Notes: a model not told the origin generated them from the letters alone. DNA of 64,000 nt from Ampullaceana balthica (GCA_944989445.1 CALYLW010000015.1:124001-188000); one strand, 5' to 3'; shown: positions 36,056 through 48,403, counted from the first letter of the stretch. Program-made: numbers and translations.

Positions 36056-36771
36056 GTTAGAGGTTAATTACATTCATGGAAAAGAACTGACCCAAACTAA
36101 AGATGCAAAATACTTAGGAGTCTTAATAAATGAGAAAATATCATGGAATCCCCATAACAATGAAGTTATTAAAAAATCAAACAAAACCTTAGGATTTATA
36201 AAAAGAAACTTTAACAAATGTAATAGAGATATAAAACTAAAATGCTACCTCACTTTGGTGAGACCTGTACTAGAATATGTATCTTCTGTATGGGACCCAT
36301 CCACCAAAGAAAACATTGATAAACTAGAACAATTTCAAAAAAGAGCTTCCAGATTCAAAACTGACTAGAATAACACCATTAGTTAAATCATTAAACCTTG
36401 AAACACTAGAGGATAGAAGAACCAACAGCAAAGTAGTAATCATACATAAAGCAATTTATTCTAATTTAGAAATACAACACAAAGATAACTTAATACAACC
36501 CTCAGATAGACATAGGGATAAAAACACCTTTCTTGTTCCGTATGCAAGAACAAACACATACAAGTTTTCCTTCTTCCCGTCCGGAATTCGGGCGTGGAAT
36601 GGGTTGCCTGAAGAATCCAGGAAAACCAACACTTTATCAACATTTAAATCTCTAATAAAAATGCAGGACTAAACACAAACCATAGATAAGCGTAGGACGC
36701 AACAATCTTCTGTATAGAAGGAGCGTCTGTAAACAGATACGATAAGATAAGATAAGATAAGATAAGAGTTG
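36056..36771 (+). pseudogene. CR1/L2-like LINE, 5'-truncated with two-frame RT end
   Basis: Encodes the C-terminal part of a non-LTR reverse transcriptase: DAKYLGVLINEKISWNPH, LVRPVLEYVSSVWDPSTKEN and LEQFQKRASRF. After a frameshift near 36360 it continues LVKSLNLETLEDRR and FFPSGIRAWNGLPEESRK, with a stop at about 36671. A ~90-bp 3' UTR ends in a (GATAA)n-type tail. The YLGV, LEY and VWDP pattern fits the CR1/L2/Jockey group. Its 3' UTR matches the SINE tails at 29673 and 49157 and the minus-strand copy at 9963. Confidence 0.85.
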
Positions 36772-37200
36772 AGATCGATGCTGGAGGATTTGTCCACGCA
36801 ATTATTCACGGCTAGTTTAGTTAAAGATTTCATTGCATTGTGGGAAAAATTCAGGTAGTAATAAAAATGAGTGTGTGTGGTTGTGAGTGTGAATGTGTGT
36901 TTGTGTTTTTAAATGACGGTTTCTATTAGGTTTATGTGAATATCAATATAGAAACGATGTCGGAAAGCGAGTAACATAGTTTTAATTACGTACAGGCGGT
37001 TCAAAGGCACACCACAAAAGTCCCAATCATTTAAAATTAAAAAATGAGCACGTATTGAAGTTTATATGGAATAATCTAAACATTGGAAATTATATTGTGA
37101 TGGGGGCCCCAGATCCTAGTGGCACATTTGTAGAGCTGGATAGACGCCCCAAGCCTTTCTGAAACATCGCGAGTTTTATTAACTGTTTCCTACACACTCC

Positions 37201-37205
<5 letters not shown>
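36772..37205. other. intron 2, nothing recognised
   Basis: No gene or element recognised. Confidence 0.4.
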
Positions 37206-37290
<85 letters not shown>

Positions 37291-37366
37291 TTATTTCTCT
37301 CTCTCTCTCTGTCTCTCATACACGCACATTCCACACACACACACACACATACACACACACACACAC
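37206..37366. repeat. (CT)n and (CA)n microsatellites
   Basis: About 110 bp of CT with few interruptions, then ATACACGCACATTCC and about 35 bp of CA. Confidence 0.97.
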
Positions 37367-37911
37367 GATAGAAATGCTAATAAAATGAATGTGATGTTGT
37401 GTATGGGGCCAAGCCTGGCTGTATTCTAATATTTGTGTGTTGTTATTTGCGGGTCCGCCAGAATGACGTATATGCCTGAGGCTTTACTCAACTTTAGACA
37501 GCCGAGGCTCACACACTCATTCCAAACGTATGTTTAGGAGATAGTTGACAGCAAAAACTCATTCTGAAATCGATCATCAATTTTATAAACTATTTTTACA
37601 ATCCACTTATATTTAAACCTATGTGCGTAGACATTGAAAACATTATCTGATTTTGAAAAACGTTTCTGTTTTCCAGGTAACAAAATTGTACTTAAGTGGC
37701 ATTTCCCTGTAATAAATTCATGGAAGTTTCCCTTACGAGCTAATTCATTTTAATATGTATATTTCAGAAGAGTTTTGTTGCTTTCAATACTATCAGCGAA
37801 TATGTTTTCTTATTTGAGAGTGTGTTTTATTCTATACAGAGCTATACATAACACAGTGACAACAGCTTGGGGTGCATGTGTACCTTGAAAGACTTTTGAG
37901 GAAAGAAAGAG
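37367..37911. other. intron 2, nothing recognised
   Basis: No supportable feature. Confidence 0.4.
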
Positions 37912-38230
37912 TTTTTAATTAAATTATTGATTTTTTAGATTATTTTATTTATTCCTATGTATCATGCTATTTTTTGAGATAGAGCGTCGCGGTGCGTATT
38001 ATATTGAACAACCTTTCTGTCGTGCAATAAGGGGCGTATTTTATTGACAGCTCTTTTTATAAACATATTCCTGATCGGTGCGCATTATATTAAACATGTT
38101 TTACGACACAACTGCAATTTTGTATTTCTGGATGGTCTGGCGCTGCGTATTATAATGAACATTCTTTTAATTACTTCTCGTACATAAAGGATTTATAGTC
38201 AAAAACTTGGTTTTTACGGGTTTTTCTTAT
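37912..38230 (+). repeat. dispersed repeat, second copy
   Basis: Shares GATAGAGCGTCGCGGTGCGT and TATTATATTGAACAACC with 17678-17935. Also GGATTTATAGTCAAAAACTT with the inner arms at 52501-52776. GGTGCGTATTATA-type motifs recur three times within it. Confidence 0.75.
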
Positions 38231-39514
38231 TATTTTCCTTTATATTAAAACTGATCATAAAACATAGATGGGATCAAAGCAAGAAAGCGTGCTCCTCTAA
38301 GTAATTATTAAATATTTCCTTTTTTTCAAATATGTTAACTTGCCCCATATTAAACGTGTGTTATCTCAATACATATAAAATGTTGTTTGTTTGTTTTTTA
38401 AAGTGTATGCATTAAGTTGATTAGATCACATATGTTTTCCCGTTATAAATGTTTTATTTGTATGCAGGATTTGTTATACAGCTAATACACTGTCACACAA
38501 AAAGACATGTCTGGGTTAGGTTACGGCACATAAACAGATTTTTCTAAATCTGTAGAATTTGGTCGTACCCAATAATTGATTGACTCGTTCAATATGTTAG
38601 AACCGTTGTGAGGTAATAGCTCGGTAATATCGACATGCTCCGGGCCTCCTTGGTCGCCGCCCATGCGAGACGGCCGGTAGATAATACAGTCAGTGTCGGG
38701 GAACCAAGTGGAGCACATCACATGGTGATCTCTCCTCAAATGAAGGAAAAGTAGTTTACGGTCTGATGAGTACGATCTCTTCTCACACACAATTTTCTGG
38801 CAACAGCTTCAGATTATGCACGCAGATTTTTGTCGTTCGTTTTACAATTTTTCTATTCTTAACATATAACTTTACAACCCCCCCTCACGCACACACATAC
38901 TGATTGTCTCACTCTCTCTCTCGATCTCTCTCTCTCTCTTTCTCGTCCCCAAACTCTCTCTCTCTCTCTCTCTCTCACTTCTCTCAATCTCTCGATCTCT
39001 ATTTTATGTTTCAATTATTTCCTTTTTTGTTAGTTCTTTCTTCCGCTCTTCTTTAGCATAAGTTTTATGGTAGTTTTTTTAAAAATAATATTTATCGTTA
39101 AAATATTTTTTCAATGGGAATTTTTATTTTAATATGTTAAAATTTCCTGTTACTTTACTCTATAGAGTTGACAACAGGATCACATTAAGGACGTCCAAAT
39201 GTTAGTTTTGCTCTCCATCACACTTGCGACTTGCAACGTCAACTGCTTAAATGATGGCCCAGCTCCTGACAACAGAGCTAAGAGCTGTCAATGTCAACAA
39301 GAGCTTACAACTCGTCTCTGTTAATTTAAGTTGATCTCTCTCACACAATCATCTACAACTCGACTTGCTTTCAATTCGTTTGGCTGTTAAAATAAAACAC
39401 GTAACCAATCGACTAAATATATTTGCAAATACCGGCGTGTGTTTTGTCATGGAGTGCGATCTAGAACGATAAAATATTTGGAAAGTTTGTTTTCCCTAGT
39501 TTAAATTTGGAGGA
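38231..39514. other. intron 2, CT tracts only
   Basis: CT-rich tracts at about 38910-39000. A minus-strand ORF of 89 codons (38521-38790) has a non-repetitive composition but no recognised domain. Nothing else seen. Confidence 0.4.
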
Positions 39515-40612
39515 AAATGGTTACGTATAGAGATGCTTGATTGTAACTATAACAGTTACATGTAGAGATGTTTGGCTGTAACTATAAGAGTTACATATAG
39601 AGATGCTTGATTGTAACTATAACAGTTACATGTAGAGATGTTTGGCTGTAACTATAACAGTTACATATAGAGATGTTTGGATGTAACTATAACAGTTACA
39701 TATAGAGATGTTGGGCTGTAAATATAACAGTTACATATAGAGATGTTTGGCTGTAACTATAACAGTTACATATAGAGATGCTTGGATGTAACTATAACAG
39801 TTACATATAGAGATGTTGGGTTGTAACTATAACGGTTACATATAGAGATGTTGGGCTGCAACTGTAACAGTTACATATAGAGATGTTGGGCTGTAACTAT
39901 AACGGTTACATATAGAGATGTTGGGCTGTAACTATAACGGTTACATATAGAGATGTTGGGTTGTAACTATAACAGTTACATATAGAGATGTTTGGATGTA
40001 ACTATAACAGTTACATGTAGAGATGTTGGGTTGTAACTATAACGGTTACATATAGAGATGTTGGGCTGTAACTATAACGGTTACATATAGAGATGTTGGG
40101 TTGTAAATATAACGGTTACATATAGAGATGTTGGGCTGTAACTATAACGGTTACATATAGAGATGTTGGGTTGTAACTATAACGGTTACATACAGAGATG
40201 CTTGGCTGTAACTATAACGGTTACATATAGAGATGTTGGGCTGTAACTATAACGGTTACATATAGAGATGTTGGGTTGTAACTATAACGGTTACATATAG
40301 AGATGTTGGGTTGTAACTATAACGGTTACATATAGAGATGTTGGGCTGTAACTATAACGGTTACATATAGAGATGTTGGGTTGTAACTATAACGGTTACA
40401 TATAGAGATGTTGGGCTGTAACTATAACAGTTACATATAGAGATGTTGGGTTGTAACTATAACGGTTACATATAGAGATGTTGGGCTGTAACTATAACGG
40501 TTACATATAGAGATGTTGGGTTGTAACTATAACGGTTACATATAGAGATGCTGGGCTGTAACTATAACAGTTACATATAGAGATGTTTGGCTGTAACTAT
40601 AACGGTTACATA
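39515..40612. repeat. 35-bp minisatellite, ~31 copies (intron 2)
   Basis: Unit contains TACATATAGAGATGTTGGGC and then TGTAACTATAACGGTTACA. Each unit has a short inverted repeat, TGTAAC(T)...(A)GTTACA around a small loop, so it could extrude hairpins. Early units favour AACAGTTAC, later ones AACGGTTAC. Confidence 0.97.
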
Positions 40613-41045
40613 AAGGTGTATTGGGATGTGACTTCGGACGTGAAAAGTTGACTATACCATAACACATCGATTGAAACGTTTATAAAAAAAAATACCGTTT
40701 TAACCCGTCAACATTTTTAAGCTTACTGTGATCATCACGGGCTTATGCTGGTATTTTCCTTAAAATGTAGGCCAGCCTCGTAACAATAAATCTATGGAAG
40801 CCCCACGGGCTATTAAAAAATGTGCTTTTCCTATATCTTTTCCACTTTTGTTCAATATTTTTAAATTCCATTTTAGCACAAAGTAAGGGCAGATGTTTTC
40901 ACTGAACTAAATAATCAATATTGCAAGAAATATATTTTTTATTCAACGAAGGCATCAATATAAAAACAATATTTTAATGCATTTTTCAAAGATCAAATTA
41001 AAAACATAATTCATAAACATTACCAGTTACCTTCTGCCATTTCAG
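40613..41045. other. intron 2, 3' end
   Basis: AT-rich sequence leading to the acceptor TTCTGCCATTTCAG at 41045. Confidence 0.6.
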
Positions 41046-43182
41046 GTATTTCTGTGACACCGTCCTGCGCGTCCACTGCAATTTCCATACCACAGGGGAG
41101 ACAAGCAACCATGGCGACCTGGAAGTCTTCATCGAAATCCCCTTGACCTTCCTGTCGGTGCTCGTTATAGCGGTCAGCTACAGTCTCATCGTCATTGTCC
41201 TACGCCAGCAGACCAACAAGCTGAACCAGCACGCCAACCCCAAGTACAAAGCCAACCAGATCCAACCCGTTTCTGAAGACATGATCAAAACACCGTACGT
41301 GACGGTAGAGGATACGCGTGTAACGCTGTCACCGAAGCACAACGAAATCTGGAGCACCCAGCATGCAGTGGAAACCACGGAAGCTCAAACAGATACAAAT
41401 AGTGATCAGTTACGGGTCAGCAGGGATTGGAATGGCGGAAATGAAAGTGAGTCCAGGATAGGCAAGGTCATGGACAACCTAGAGCAGGGCTGCAGCTACG
41501 TCAAACTGTACGATAAGAGTTTGGAGGATTTGCAGTTTGACAGGACCGGAAGTACTTTGGTGCACACTACAGCGTCCTCATCAGACGACGTATCACCTGC
41601 TGATGTCAACGGTAATGATCACACGATATCCCAAATAAAGGCGTGTGTGGATATTAGTAGACTTCAGTCTACGTCTAATCTTACATCCCCCGGTGATCTA
41701 TCGACATGTATAACATCGACTGATAGGATCGCGTCAACGCAATCTGAGTGGATTTCTCCGAAATTTGTAGGAATAAAACCGATAGACTTAAATCGTGGAG
41801 CTTCGGTTGCACCTTGCAATCTACAATATATTACAGCCCCGAGCGATCAGCGTCCAGGGTCACCGGGAACACATCTGGAGTCCAATCTCAGTGACTTTCA
41901 ATCAAGATTGTTGAGTTTGAATCACAGGCAACAAGGAAAATATCTGTCACTGTCTTCTGCGAACATTTCAATCGACTCTCCGGGCGGATTCTGTTCGTGT
42001 AGTGAGTCTTCCGATGGAAGCATGAACACGGCCGTGTACAAATATACACATCACAGGCGAGCGAGTTATCACGGTCTCCCGTACTTAGCCAATCGAACTC
42101 AAGACTCTTTGCCAGCCATGTCGACCTTTAACCTGGTACAGCATGGACACAATTCTACTGCTGATGACACACTTCAACGCTTGAAGTTTAAAGGATTTTT
42201 ACTGCAGAGATCAAAATCTGACGTCAGCGACTTCAACACATTTCCGAATTTCCCCAACACATTCGGTTGTCGGTACACAACGTCTGCGATCAAAGAAATA
42301 AAAAACCTCTCAACTCTGAAATATATGTTTCGCCAGGTCTACTTCAGCACTCCTATAACTGCTGACCACGAGTTTCTTGTCAAACGAGAACAGCACAGAC
42401 AGATGTCGGTTGAGAGCCAGGTTCAAAATGACGTCATCGACAAGGGGGAACTACTCCTCAAATCAGAAACGCCGGCAACCGAAGACAGAAGCTTGGGCGA
42501 TTCCCCCAAGAAAAGCAATGTACGTTCTGCTTCGATTGACGTCACATCCGAATATGTAAACAACGCGCCCACCATACTTGTTCAACACACCGGCGCAGAT
42601 GATAGGTCCGTGGCCGATGTCCTGAAAGAAGGACATTGTGCTTCACCAACGACAAACAGTGTCGGAAATGAAAGGAGACATAGTCAACAGATTTCCATTG
42701 TGACGCGATCGAGAAATAATCAGTCCTCTGCAGAACTCAACTCACCAATAGATAAAGCCAAAGAGGGTCAACTGATTCAGGTCGTTGAGATGGACGGGAC
42801 AGTTCGGGTTGAGATGCTGAAACCGGACACGGACGCTGGACAGATAGAGGGCGCCGTGTGTCTCATGAACCCCAAAAACAGAGAACAGGGGCGGAGACGG
42901 GTGGAGCTCAAAGCCGCGCTCAAAGTCGGACTGCTCTTCTGTTCATTCGTCTGTTTATGGATGCCACTTCCGATATTTGTCCTCGTTTTGAGGGAGACTT
43001 CCGGTTGGAGTGACTCCGTCAAGATCGATATGCTGTGCGTATTTTCAGCTCTGGCTACCAGCACGGCCGCCGTCGACCCGATAATTTATGGTCTCCTTAA
43101 CAACCAGATCAGAAGCGCTGCCATAGTGGCAATGAAAAGGCTTCATAGGAAAACTTTGGAAAGGTTTAGACACGATATTTAG
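41046..43182 (+). CDS. class A GPCR, coding exon 3 (TM5-TM7, giant ICL3)
   Basis: The acceptor CTGCCATTTCAG matches the exon-2 phase (AG|G). The exon starts in extracellular loop 2, with YFCDTVLRVHC supplying two Cys. TM5 (EIPLTFLSVLVIAVSYSLIV) is followed by an intracellular loop 3 of about 560 residues (roughly 240-801 of 894). The loop is Ser/Thr-rich with no recognised domain. TM6 is KVGLLFCSFVCLWMPLPIFV, with the Trp-x-Pro core. TM7 has STAAVDPIIYG, where Asp replaces Asn of the NPxxY motif, as in many class A receptors. The tail after TM7 is short (about 25 residues) and basic. The length of ICL3 is like that of some amine and muscarinic receptors, but motifs do not let me name a ligand. 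Stop codon is TAG at 43180-43182. Confidence 0.93.
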
Positions 43183-44503
43183 GCGCGCCTGGAACATTAT
43201 TAACTAAAAACATTGTCAACGAAAATTCAGAAATCAATTTTCTATTCTGAATATTATTACAGCTGAGAGTATTGTGGGTAAATGCCAACGGGATATCGCT
43301 GAAACACGATTAGATTGTGAACTTCTGATGCCATAATGATTACAGAAAGGTTTCTGTGGTTTCAAAGACAATAGCAGGTGGTGTAGGCTGACAGGGAGTA
43401 GGTCATTGGAAGAGTTCGTGTCATTCAAGCTTGAGCGCACTGTGGAACTGACCCTCTAGGTCCAGTACATGCTCCATGTTTGACCCGTAGATCAAGGCTG
43501 TTAAGTACAGAATTGACTAACTTGAACCAAATATAAATAAATCATCAGCGTGTGTTAATGTAAACACGTTACGTGGCGGGTGGGTTAATGGGTTACCTAA
43601 CACTATACCGAAGGACCACCGCCTCACATAATGAAAAGGCGCCTTTAAAACGATTATGCAACGCGTATGCAAAGCTAATTTTAAAAGGCCAACAATGTAG
43701 GAAGACAAAGACCTCCACGAATCAGGAGTGTTGTTGACATAGGCATAAAATTTAAGGAAAGATGTACTGATTAGTGTGTGTGTGTGTGTGTGTGTGTTAA
43801 GTTGTATCGCCAACACCCTACCACATGTAAAGCAATAATGTAAAACATTCCTAATATACTTCAGTAATGCGATAGCCCATAATTTGTTGTATGTCTGGTA
43901 ATTATGGTGAGGCATGTTGTTTTAAATGAGTGAATATGAAAGATTATAGAAGACCGGATATATAAATTGTAAGGTATGCAGTTTTTAGACATGAAAACAA
44001 TTTCTTATACCTTCTTGTATATGTATGCTACGTTTGCATTAAGAAAGGTCTGCAAACAAAGTGAGGAATAGTCTAAACCTTAGGTCATTCTATAATTAAT
44101 TCAAATTTGTTTCTAGTCACCGACTTTTAAAATATATTAATGTTCTAGGTTTAAGATTTTGGGGGAAAGTTTCGTTTATATGTTGAATTTTCACTATGTA
44201 ATTAAAATATAATCAGATACTCTCAACGCGAAAATGCTTAAGAATGAATACTGGTTAACACAAAATAATAACACGGTCTCGACAGACTAGTATGTCATTC
44301 CTAATACCATTTAGCACGAAATTCTTTTAGCACGAAAAAATACTTTATTCCTCTCAATTTCGTGTTAAATGATTGTCACAGTATTAAAAAAAATAACTGC
44401 TGTTTATAATGAAAATTTGTAATAGCTTGAAAGAATAAATTACATTTTAATTTGATTACGGAAGATAAATGGAGGAATGTTTATTATCTTTAACGCGATG
44501 GGA
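43183..44503 (+). other. receptor 3' UTR and downstream DNA
   Basis: The first AATAAA after the stop is at 43536-43541, a candidate polyadenylation signal for a ~370-nt 3' UTR. A (GT)n tract is at 43773-43797. An imperfect 15-bp inverted repeat lies at 44309-44370. No further gene recognised. Confidence 0.5.
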
Positions 44504-45034
44504 TTCACATAACATTTCACATAACATTTCACATAACATTTCACATAACATTTCACATAACATTTCACATAACATTTCACTTAACATTTCACATAACATT
44601 TCACATAACATTTCACATAACATTTCACATAACATTTCACATAACATTTCACATAACATTTCACATAACATTTCACTTAACATTTCACATAACATTTCAC
44701 ATAACATTTCACATAACATTTCACATAACATTTCACATAACATTTCACATAACATTTCACATAACATTTCACATAACATTTCACATAACATTTCACATAA
44801 CATTTCACATAACATTTCACATAACATTTCACATAACATTTCACATAACATTTCACATAACATTTCACATAACATTTCACATAACATTTCACATAACATT
44901 TCACATAACATTTCACATAACATTTCACATAACATTTCACATAACATTTCACATAACATTTCACATAACATTTCACATAACATTTCACATAACATTTCAC
45001 ATAACATTTCACATAACATTTCACATAACATTTC
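44504..45034. repeat. 12-bp minisatellite, ~44 copies
   Basis: Nearly perfect ACATAACATTTC units with only two ACTTAACATTTC variants and a degenerate last unit. The 12-bp period leaves open frames on both strands (His-Asn-Ile-Ser and Met-Leu-Cys-Glu repeats). Confidence 0.98.
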
Positions 45035-45091
45035 GCATAATTTTTAAATAAGATGATGGAGAAAGTTGCAGGGGCAATAAACTGACCTTTG

Positions 45092-45247
45092 TTAAACACA
45101 GTGACAGGCTGGTTCAATGGTTGTTAAACACAGTGACAGGCTGGTTCAATGGTTGTTAAACGCAGTGGCAGGCTGGTTCAATGGTTGTTAAACACAGTGA
45201 CAGGCTGGTTCAATGGTTGTTAAACACAGTGGCAGGCTGGTTCAATT
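45092..45247. repeat. 32-bp tandem repeat, 5 copies
   Basis: Units of GTTAAACACAGTGACAGGCT plus twelve bases; two units have GTGGCAGG instead. Confidence 0.95.
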
Positions 45248-45931
45248 TCCATTGTGTTGTCAAAACGTCTTCGGTGCATTCTTCCATTCCTGTTATTAAT
45301 AATGAACGTTCTTAAATAAACTGTTTACTTTTCTATTTATAACTTATAACTGATTTTGATTGTTGACTAAATATTTTTATGTATTTATAACAGCATTATA
45401 AAATTAAGTTATAAATAGATTGCTATTTGCCTGTTTATTAAAGCCAATCCAACAAAATGAATATTGGATGAAAAAATAGAATTAAAATCAACAAGCGAAG
45501 TTTTTTTTTAATGTGTTCATTATTTCATTCTCTTGTTTCCGACAAGAAAGGGAAAAGTGAAGGAGAGGTGGGCGTAAGTAAAAAATATTAATCATTTTGG
45601 TATTTTAGAAATAATTCATTTTAATAACCCAGGTGTTGACATATCAATATGTATAGATATTAACATGACGTAGGGAAACTGTTTTCAAACCAGAGAGTCG
45701 GCAATATGTTTATGAACCCCGGTGAACACCCAATAGTATTTCCCCATATTTTAGTCCCTTGTAGCACTTACTTTTAGCAACACATAAACAAAAGTGTAAT
45801 ATTTTTTATATAAAAATATTTGTTATGCATACTTCGTTATTACAAGTAATATAGTCCCTGCCAACATAAACTATTCCATCAAAGTAAAACCAAAAATTTT
45901 AAGTGCTTCAGTACACATTGAAATCTGTACA
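45248..45931. other. intergenic, nothing recognised
   Basis: AT-rich sequence, no gene or element supported. Confidence 0.4.
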
Positions 45932-45934
45932 TTA

Positions 45935-46215
45935 GGGGCCGTCAATAAAGTACGTTACGCTCCAGAGGGGGGGAGGGGTGTAAGAAAGTGTGACAGTTTG
46001 TGACAGGGGGAGGGGGTCCAGCCATGTGTGACGTCACGGTGTTTACTATCAAATTTTAATTATTTTGTTGAACACAGAAGTACGTTGGTATATTTTTTTT
46101 TCGTAAGTGTGACGTACTTTAGGGAGGGGGGTCCTAGATTTGTGACAGTTTGTTACAGGGGGAGGGGGAGTTAAAAATGGTCAAAAATAGCGTGACGTAC
46201 TTTACGGACGGCCCC
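45935..46215. mobile_element. complete Harbinger-like MITE with TTA duplication
   Basis: 281 bp, termini GGGGCCGTCAATAAAGTACG and GTACTTTACGGACGGCCCC, flanked by TTA on both sides (45932-45934, 46216-46218). One end carries GTGTGACAGTTTGTGACAGG, and the other TTGTGACAGTTTGTTACAGG, in direct orientation. The 3-bp TTA duplication fits PIF/Harbinger. It has no ORF. Confidence 0.85.
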
Positions 46216-46218
46216 TTA

Positions 46219-46946
46219 GGTGAATGTAAAGGCTTCGATTCAAAATCAGACATGCTCTGAGAGTGTGTATCGTTACTGTTACTCTATTATAGTGGAGTTT
46301 GAAATATTGATGGACTGTTCTTTGATCGTTTCCCAACATTTCAAGTTGTTTGATGATGAACTTCATTTATGTGCTATGTCCCTTATTATTATAAATATAA
46401 TGATTGTTATAAAAAAAGATGTTTTCTTTTGCCATTGTTTTATATTTTGTTAAAATTGTTTATTGTATACTGTTGACAAAAATTTACCATTAAAAAAAAT
46501 ATATAATCATTATAATTTATCAACATTGTTACTTGTTACTTTGTATGTAAATTCAAATTATTTTTTTTTGGTTTTTTTAAGTGGATTATTATGACATTCA
46601 TAGTATGTCTCATTGTTTTGAGACATTGTCCCACACGGAGCTACCTGCATAGGTCCAGCACGAGGAGGGATAATGGGTTTCGAGTATCTTGCAACTCTGA
46701 GGACACGATCAAGCATCTGCTGACCGAATGCCCCACGTTTGTCGGGGGTTTGGGCTGTCAATTCTAACAACCGGGGAAAGTTATCATTACGGCGATGCCC
46801 GCATGATGAGGCTTGACAGTGAAACAATGAGCCGGGTACGCGATGCCCGCATGATGAGGCTTGACAGTGAAACAATGAGCCGGGTCCTAAGAGCGTAAAA
46901 GCTTGAGCCCAAAAGAAAATGTCATTTATTTAGTTATGTCCGGCAG
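46219..46946. other. intergenic with possible LINE remnant and 48-bp duplication
   Basis: At about 46669-46740 a plus frame reads SCNSEDTIKHLLTECPTF, similar to the Cys/His segment at the C-terminus of many LINE reverse transcriptases. No other part remains, so this is weak. A 48-bp unit starting GCGATGCCCGCATGATGAGG is duplicated at 46792-46887. Confidence 0.4.
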
Positions 46947-47323
46947 GATTGGTGCGTGACCTCTGATTGGTGCGTGACCTCTGATTGGTGCGTGACCTCT
47001 GATTGGTGCGTGACCTCTGATTGGTGCGTGACCTCTGATTGGTGCGTGACCTCTGATTGGTGCGTGACTTCTGATTGGTGCGTGACCTCTGATTGGTGCG
47101 TGACCTCTGATTGGTGCGTGACCTCTGATTGGTGCGTGACCTCTGATTGGTGCGTGACCTCTGATTGGTGCGTGACCTCTGATTGGTGCGTGACCTCTGA
47201 TTGGTACGTGACCTCTGATTGGTGCGTGACCTCTGATTGGTGCGTGACCTCTGATTGGTGCGTGACCTCTGATTGGTGCGTCACCTCTGATTGGTGCGTG
47301 AACTCTGATTGGTGCGTGACCTC
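46947..47323. repeat. 18-bp minisatellite, ~21 copies
   Basis: GATTGGTGCGTGACCTCT repeated with single variants (ACTTCT, GTACG, TCACC, GAACT). Multiple-of-three period explains open frames on both strands. Confidence 0.98.
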
Positions 47324-47446
47324 TGCAACTCATGTGAAGGAAGACGTCTGAAATTTTTCTAGGACCAAATTTGAGATTTATGATTTCACGGGTGTCACAT
47401 AAGGGACCAAGCGGATCTCTAGACTAGTGTTGACTAGGGTCACTGG

Positions 47447-47530
47447 CAATGTTCCTTTTAACATGCGCGGCTGCTCGGCCGCTCAAATATCTGGCCGACG
47501 CCGCGCAGCAGTTTAGAATTACAGCGCAGG
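47447..47530. mobile_element. truncated copy of the CAATGTTCC MITE
   Basis: Left end CAATGTTCCTTTTAAC, then GACGCCGCGCAGCAGTTTAG and ATTACAGCGCAG. The right half of the family is missing. Confidence 0.7.
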
Positions 47531-47845
47531 AAATTGGGAGGGGGGGTCACAATACAGAAACGTATTTATGGTGGTTCTCAATATTCAAAATGACAGCTGT
47601 AGTAAAATAACTTGTTAGGAATTAGGTTATTAAACGATCATAAATTGTTAATGCCTTGATAATTAACTTTAAACACGAAAACGTCACTCATTTATTTTTT
47701 TTCCTCAGTAAATTTTAAATAATTGTATTTTTTTTTGTTTTTTAAACTCTTCTGTTGGCGAAAAACAGATTTTGATTAAATGGCTTTTAACTTTTTCTAT
47801 AAAAATGGCTAATGTTTTTATTTGTTTATGATTGACGGTGCCAAT
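47531..47845. other. intergenic, nothing recognised
   Basis: AT-rich, no feature supported. Confidence 0.4.
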
Positions 47846-48123
47846 GCGAACATGCAGATGGAAGGATAATGCGAACAATGCAGATGGAAGGACAATGCGA
47901 ACATGCAGATGGAAGAACAATGCGAACATGCAGATGGAAGGACAATGCGAACATGCAGATGGAAGGACAATGTGAACAATGCAGATGGAAGGACAATGCG
48001 AACATGCAGATGGATGGACAATGTGAACAGTGAACATGCAGATGGATGGACAATGTGAACATTGAGATGGAAGGACAATGTGAACATGCAGATGGAAGGA
48101 CAATGTCAACATGCAGATGGAAG
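47846..48123. repeat. ~25-bp minisatellite, ~11 copies
   Basis: Units of about 24-26 bp containing GAACATGCAGATGGAAGGAC, with ATGGA and AATG variants. Confidence 0.93.
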
Positions 48124-48403
48124 AATGCTTCTTAATGAAAACACTGGTCGCTTTGTGTTGACGTGTGGGAGACTGTTTACTCTCTGGAAGTCTGCACTTT
48201 TAGCAATGACCTCGATTAAAGTACATCCAAGAAATTAGTTGACTACTTGCTGGTAAAATTACTCATTGAATGCAGCCAATTAATTCACTGTGTTTACGTG
48301 GGTTGTTAAACTTTGTTTTAGAAAAACTGGGGGGGGGTTAAGGGGTTAATGAGGCTGTGTTAACTGGAGTATCGGTTAATAAGGTTGTGATTATGGGAGG
48401 ATA

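Noticed and set aside
39515..40612. CRISPR-like array (35-bp repeats)
   Set aside because: Repeats are directly contiguous with no unique spacers, in a eukaryotic intron; the same holds for the 32-, 36- and 48-bp arrays.
44456..45117. Long ORFs on both strands (His-Asn-Ile-Ser and Met-Leu-Cys-Glu repeats)
   Set aside because: The 12-bp unit is a multiple of three and has no stop in several frames; open frames on both strands of the same array are an arithmetic artefact.
46926..47351. Three overlapping ORFs with six-residue repeats
   Set aside because: Produced by the 18-bp tandem repeat; no unique flanking coding sequence, signal peptide or splice context.
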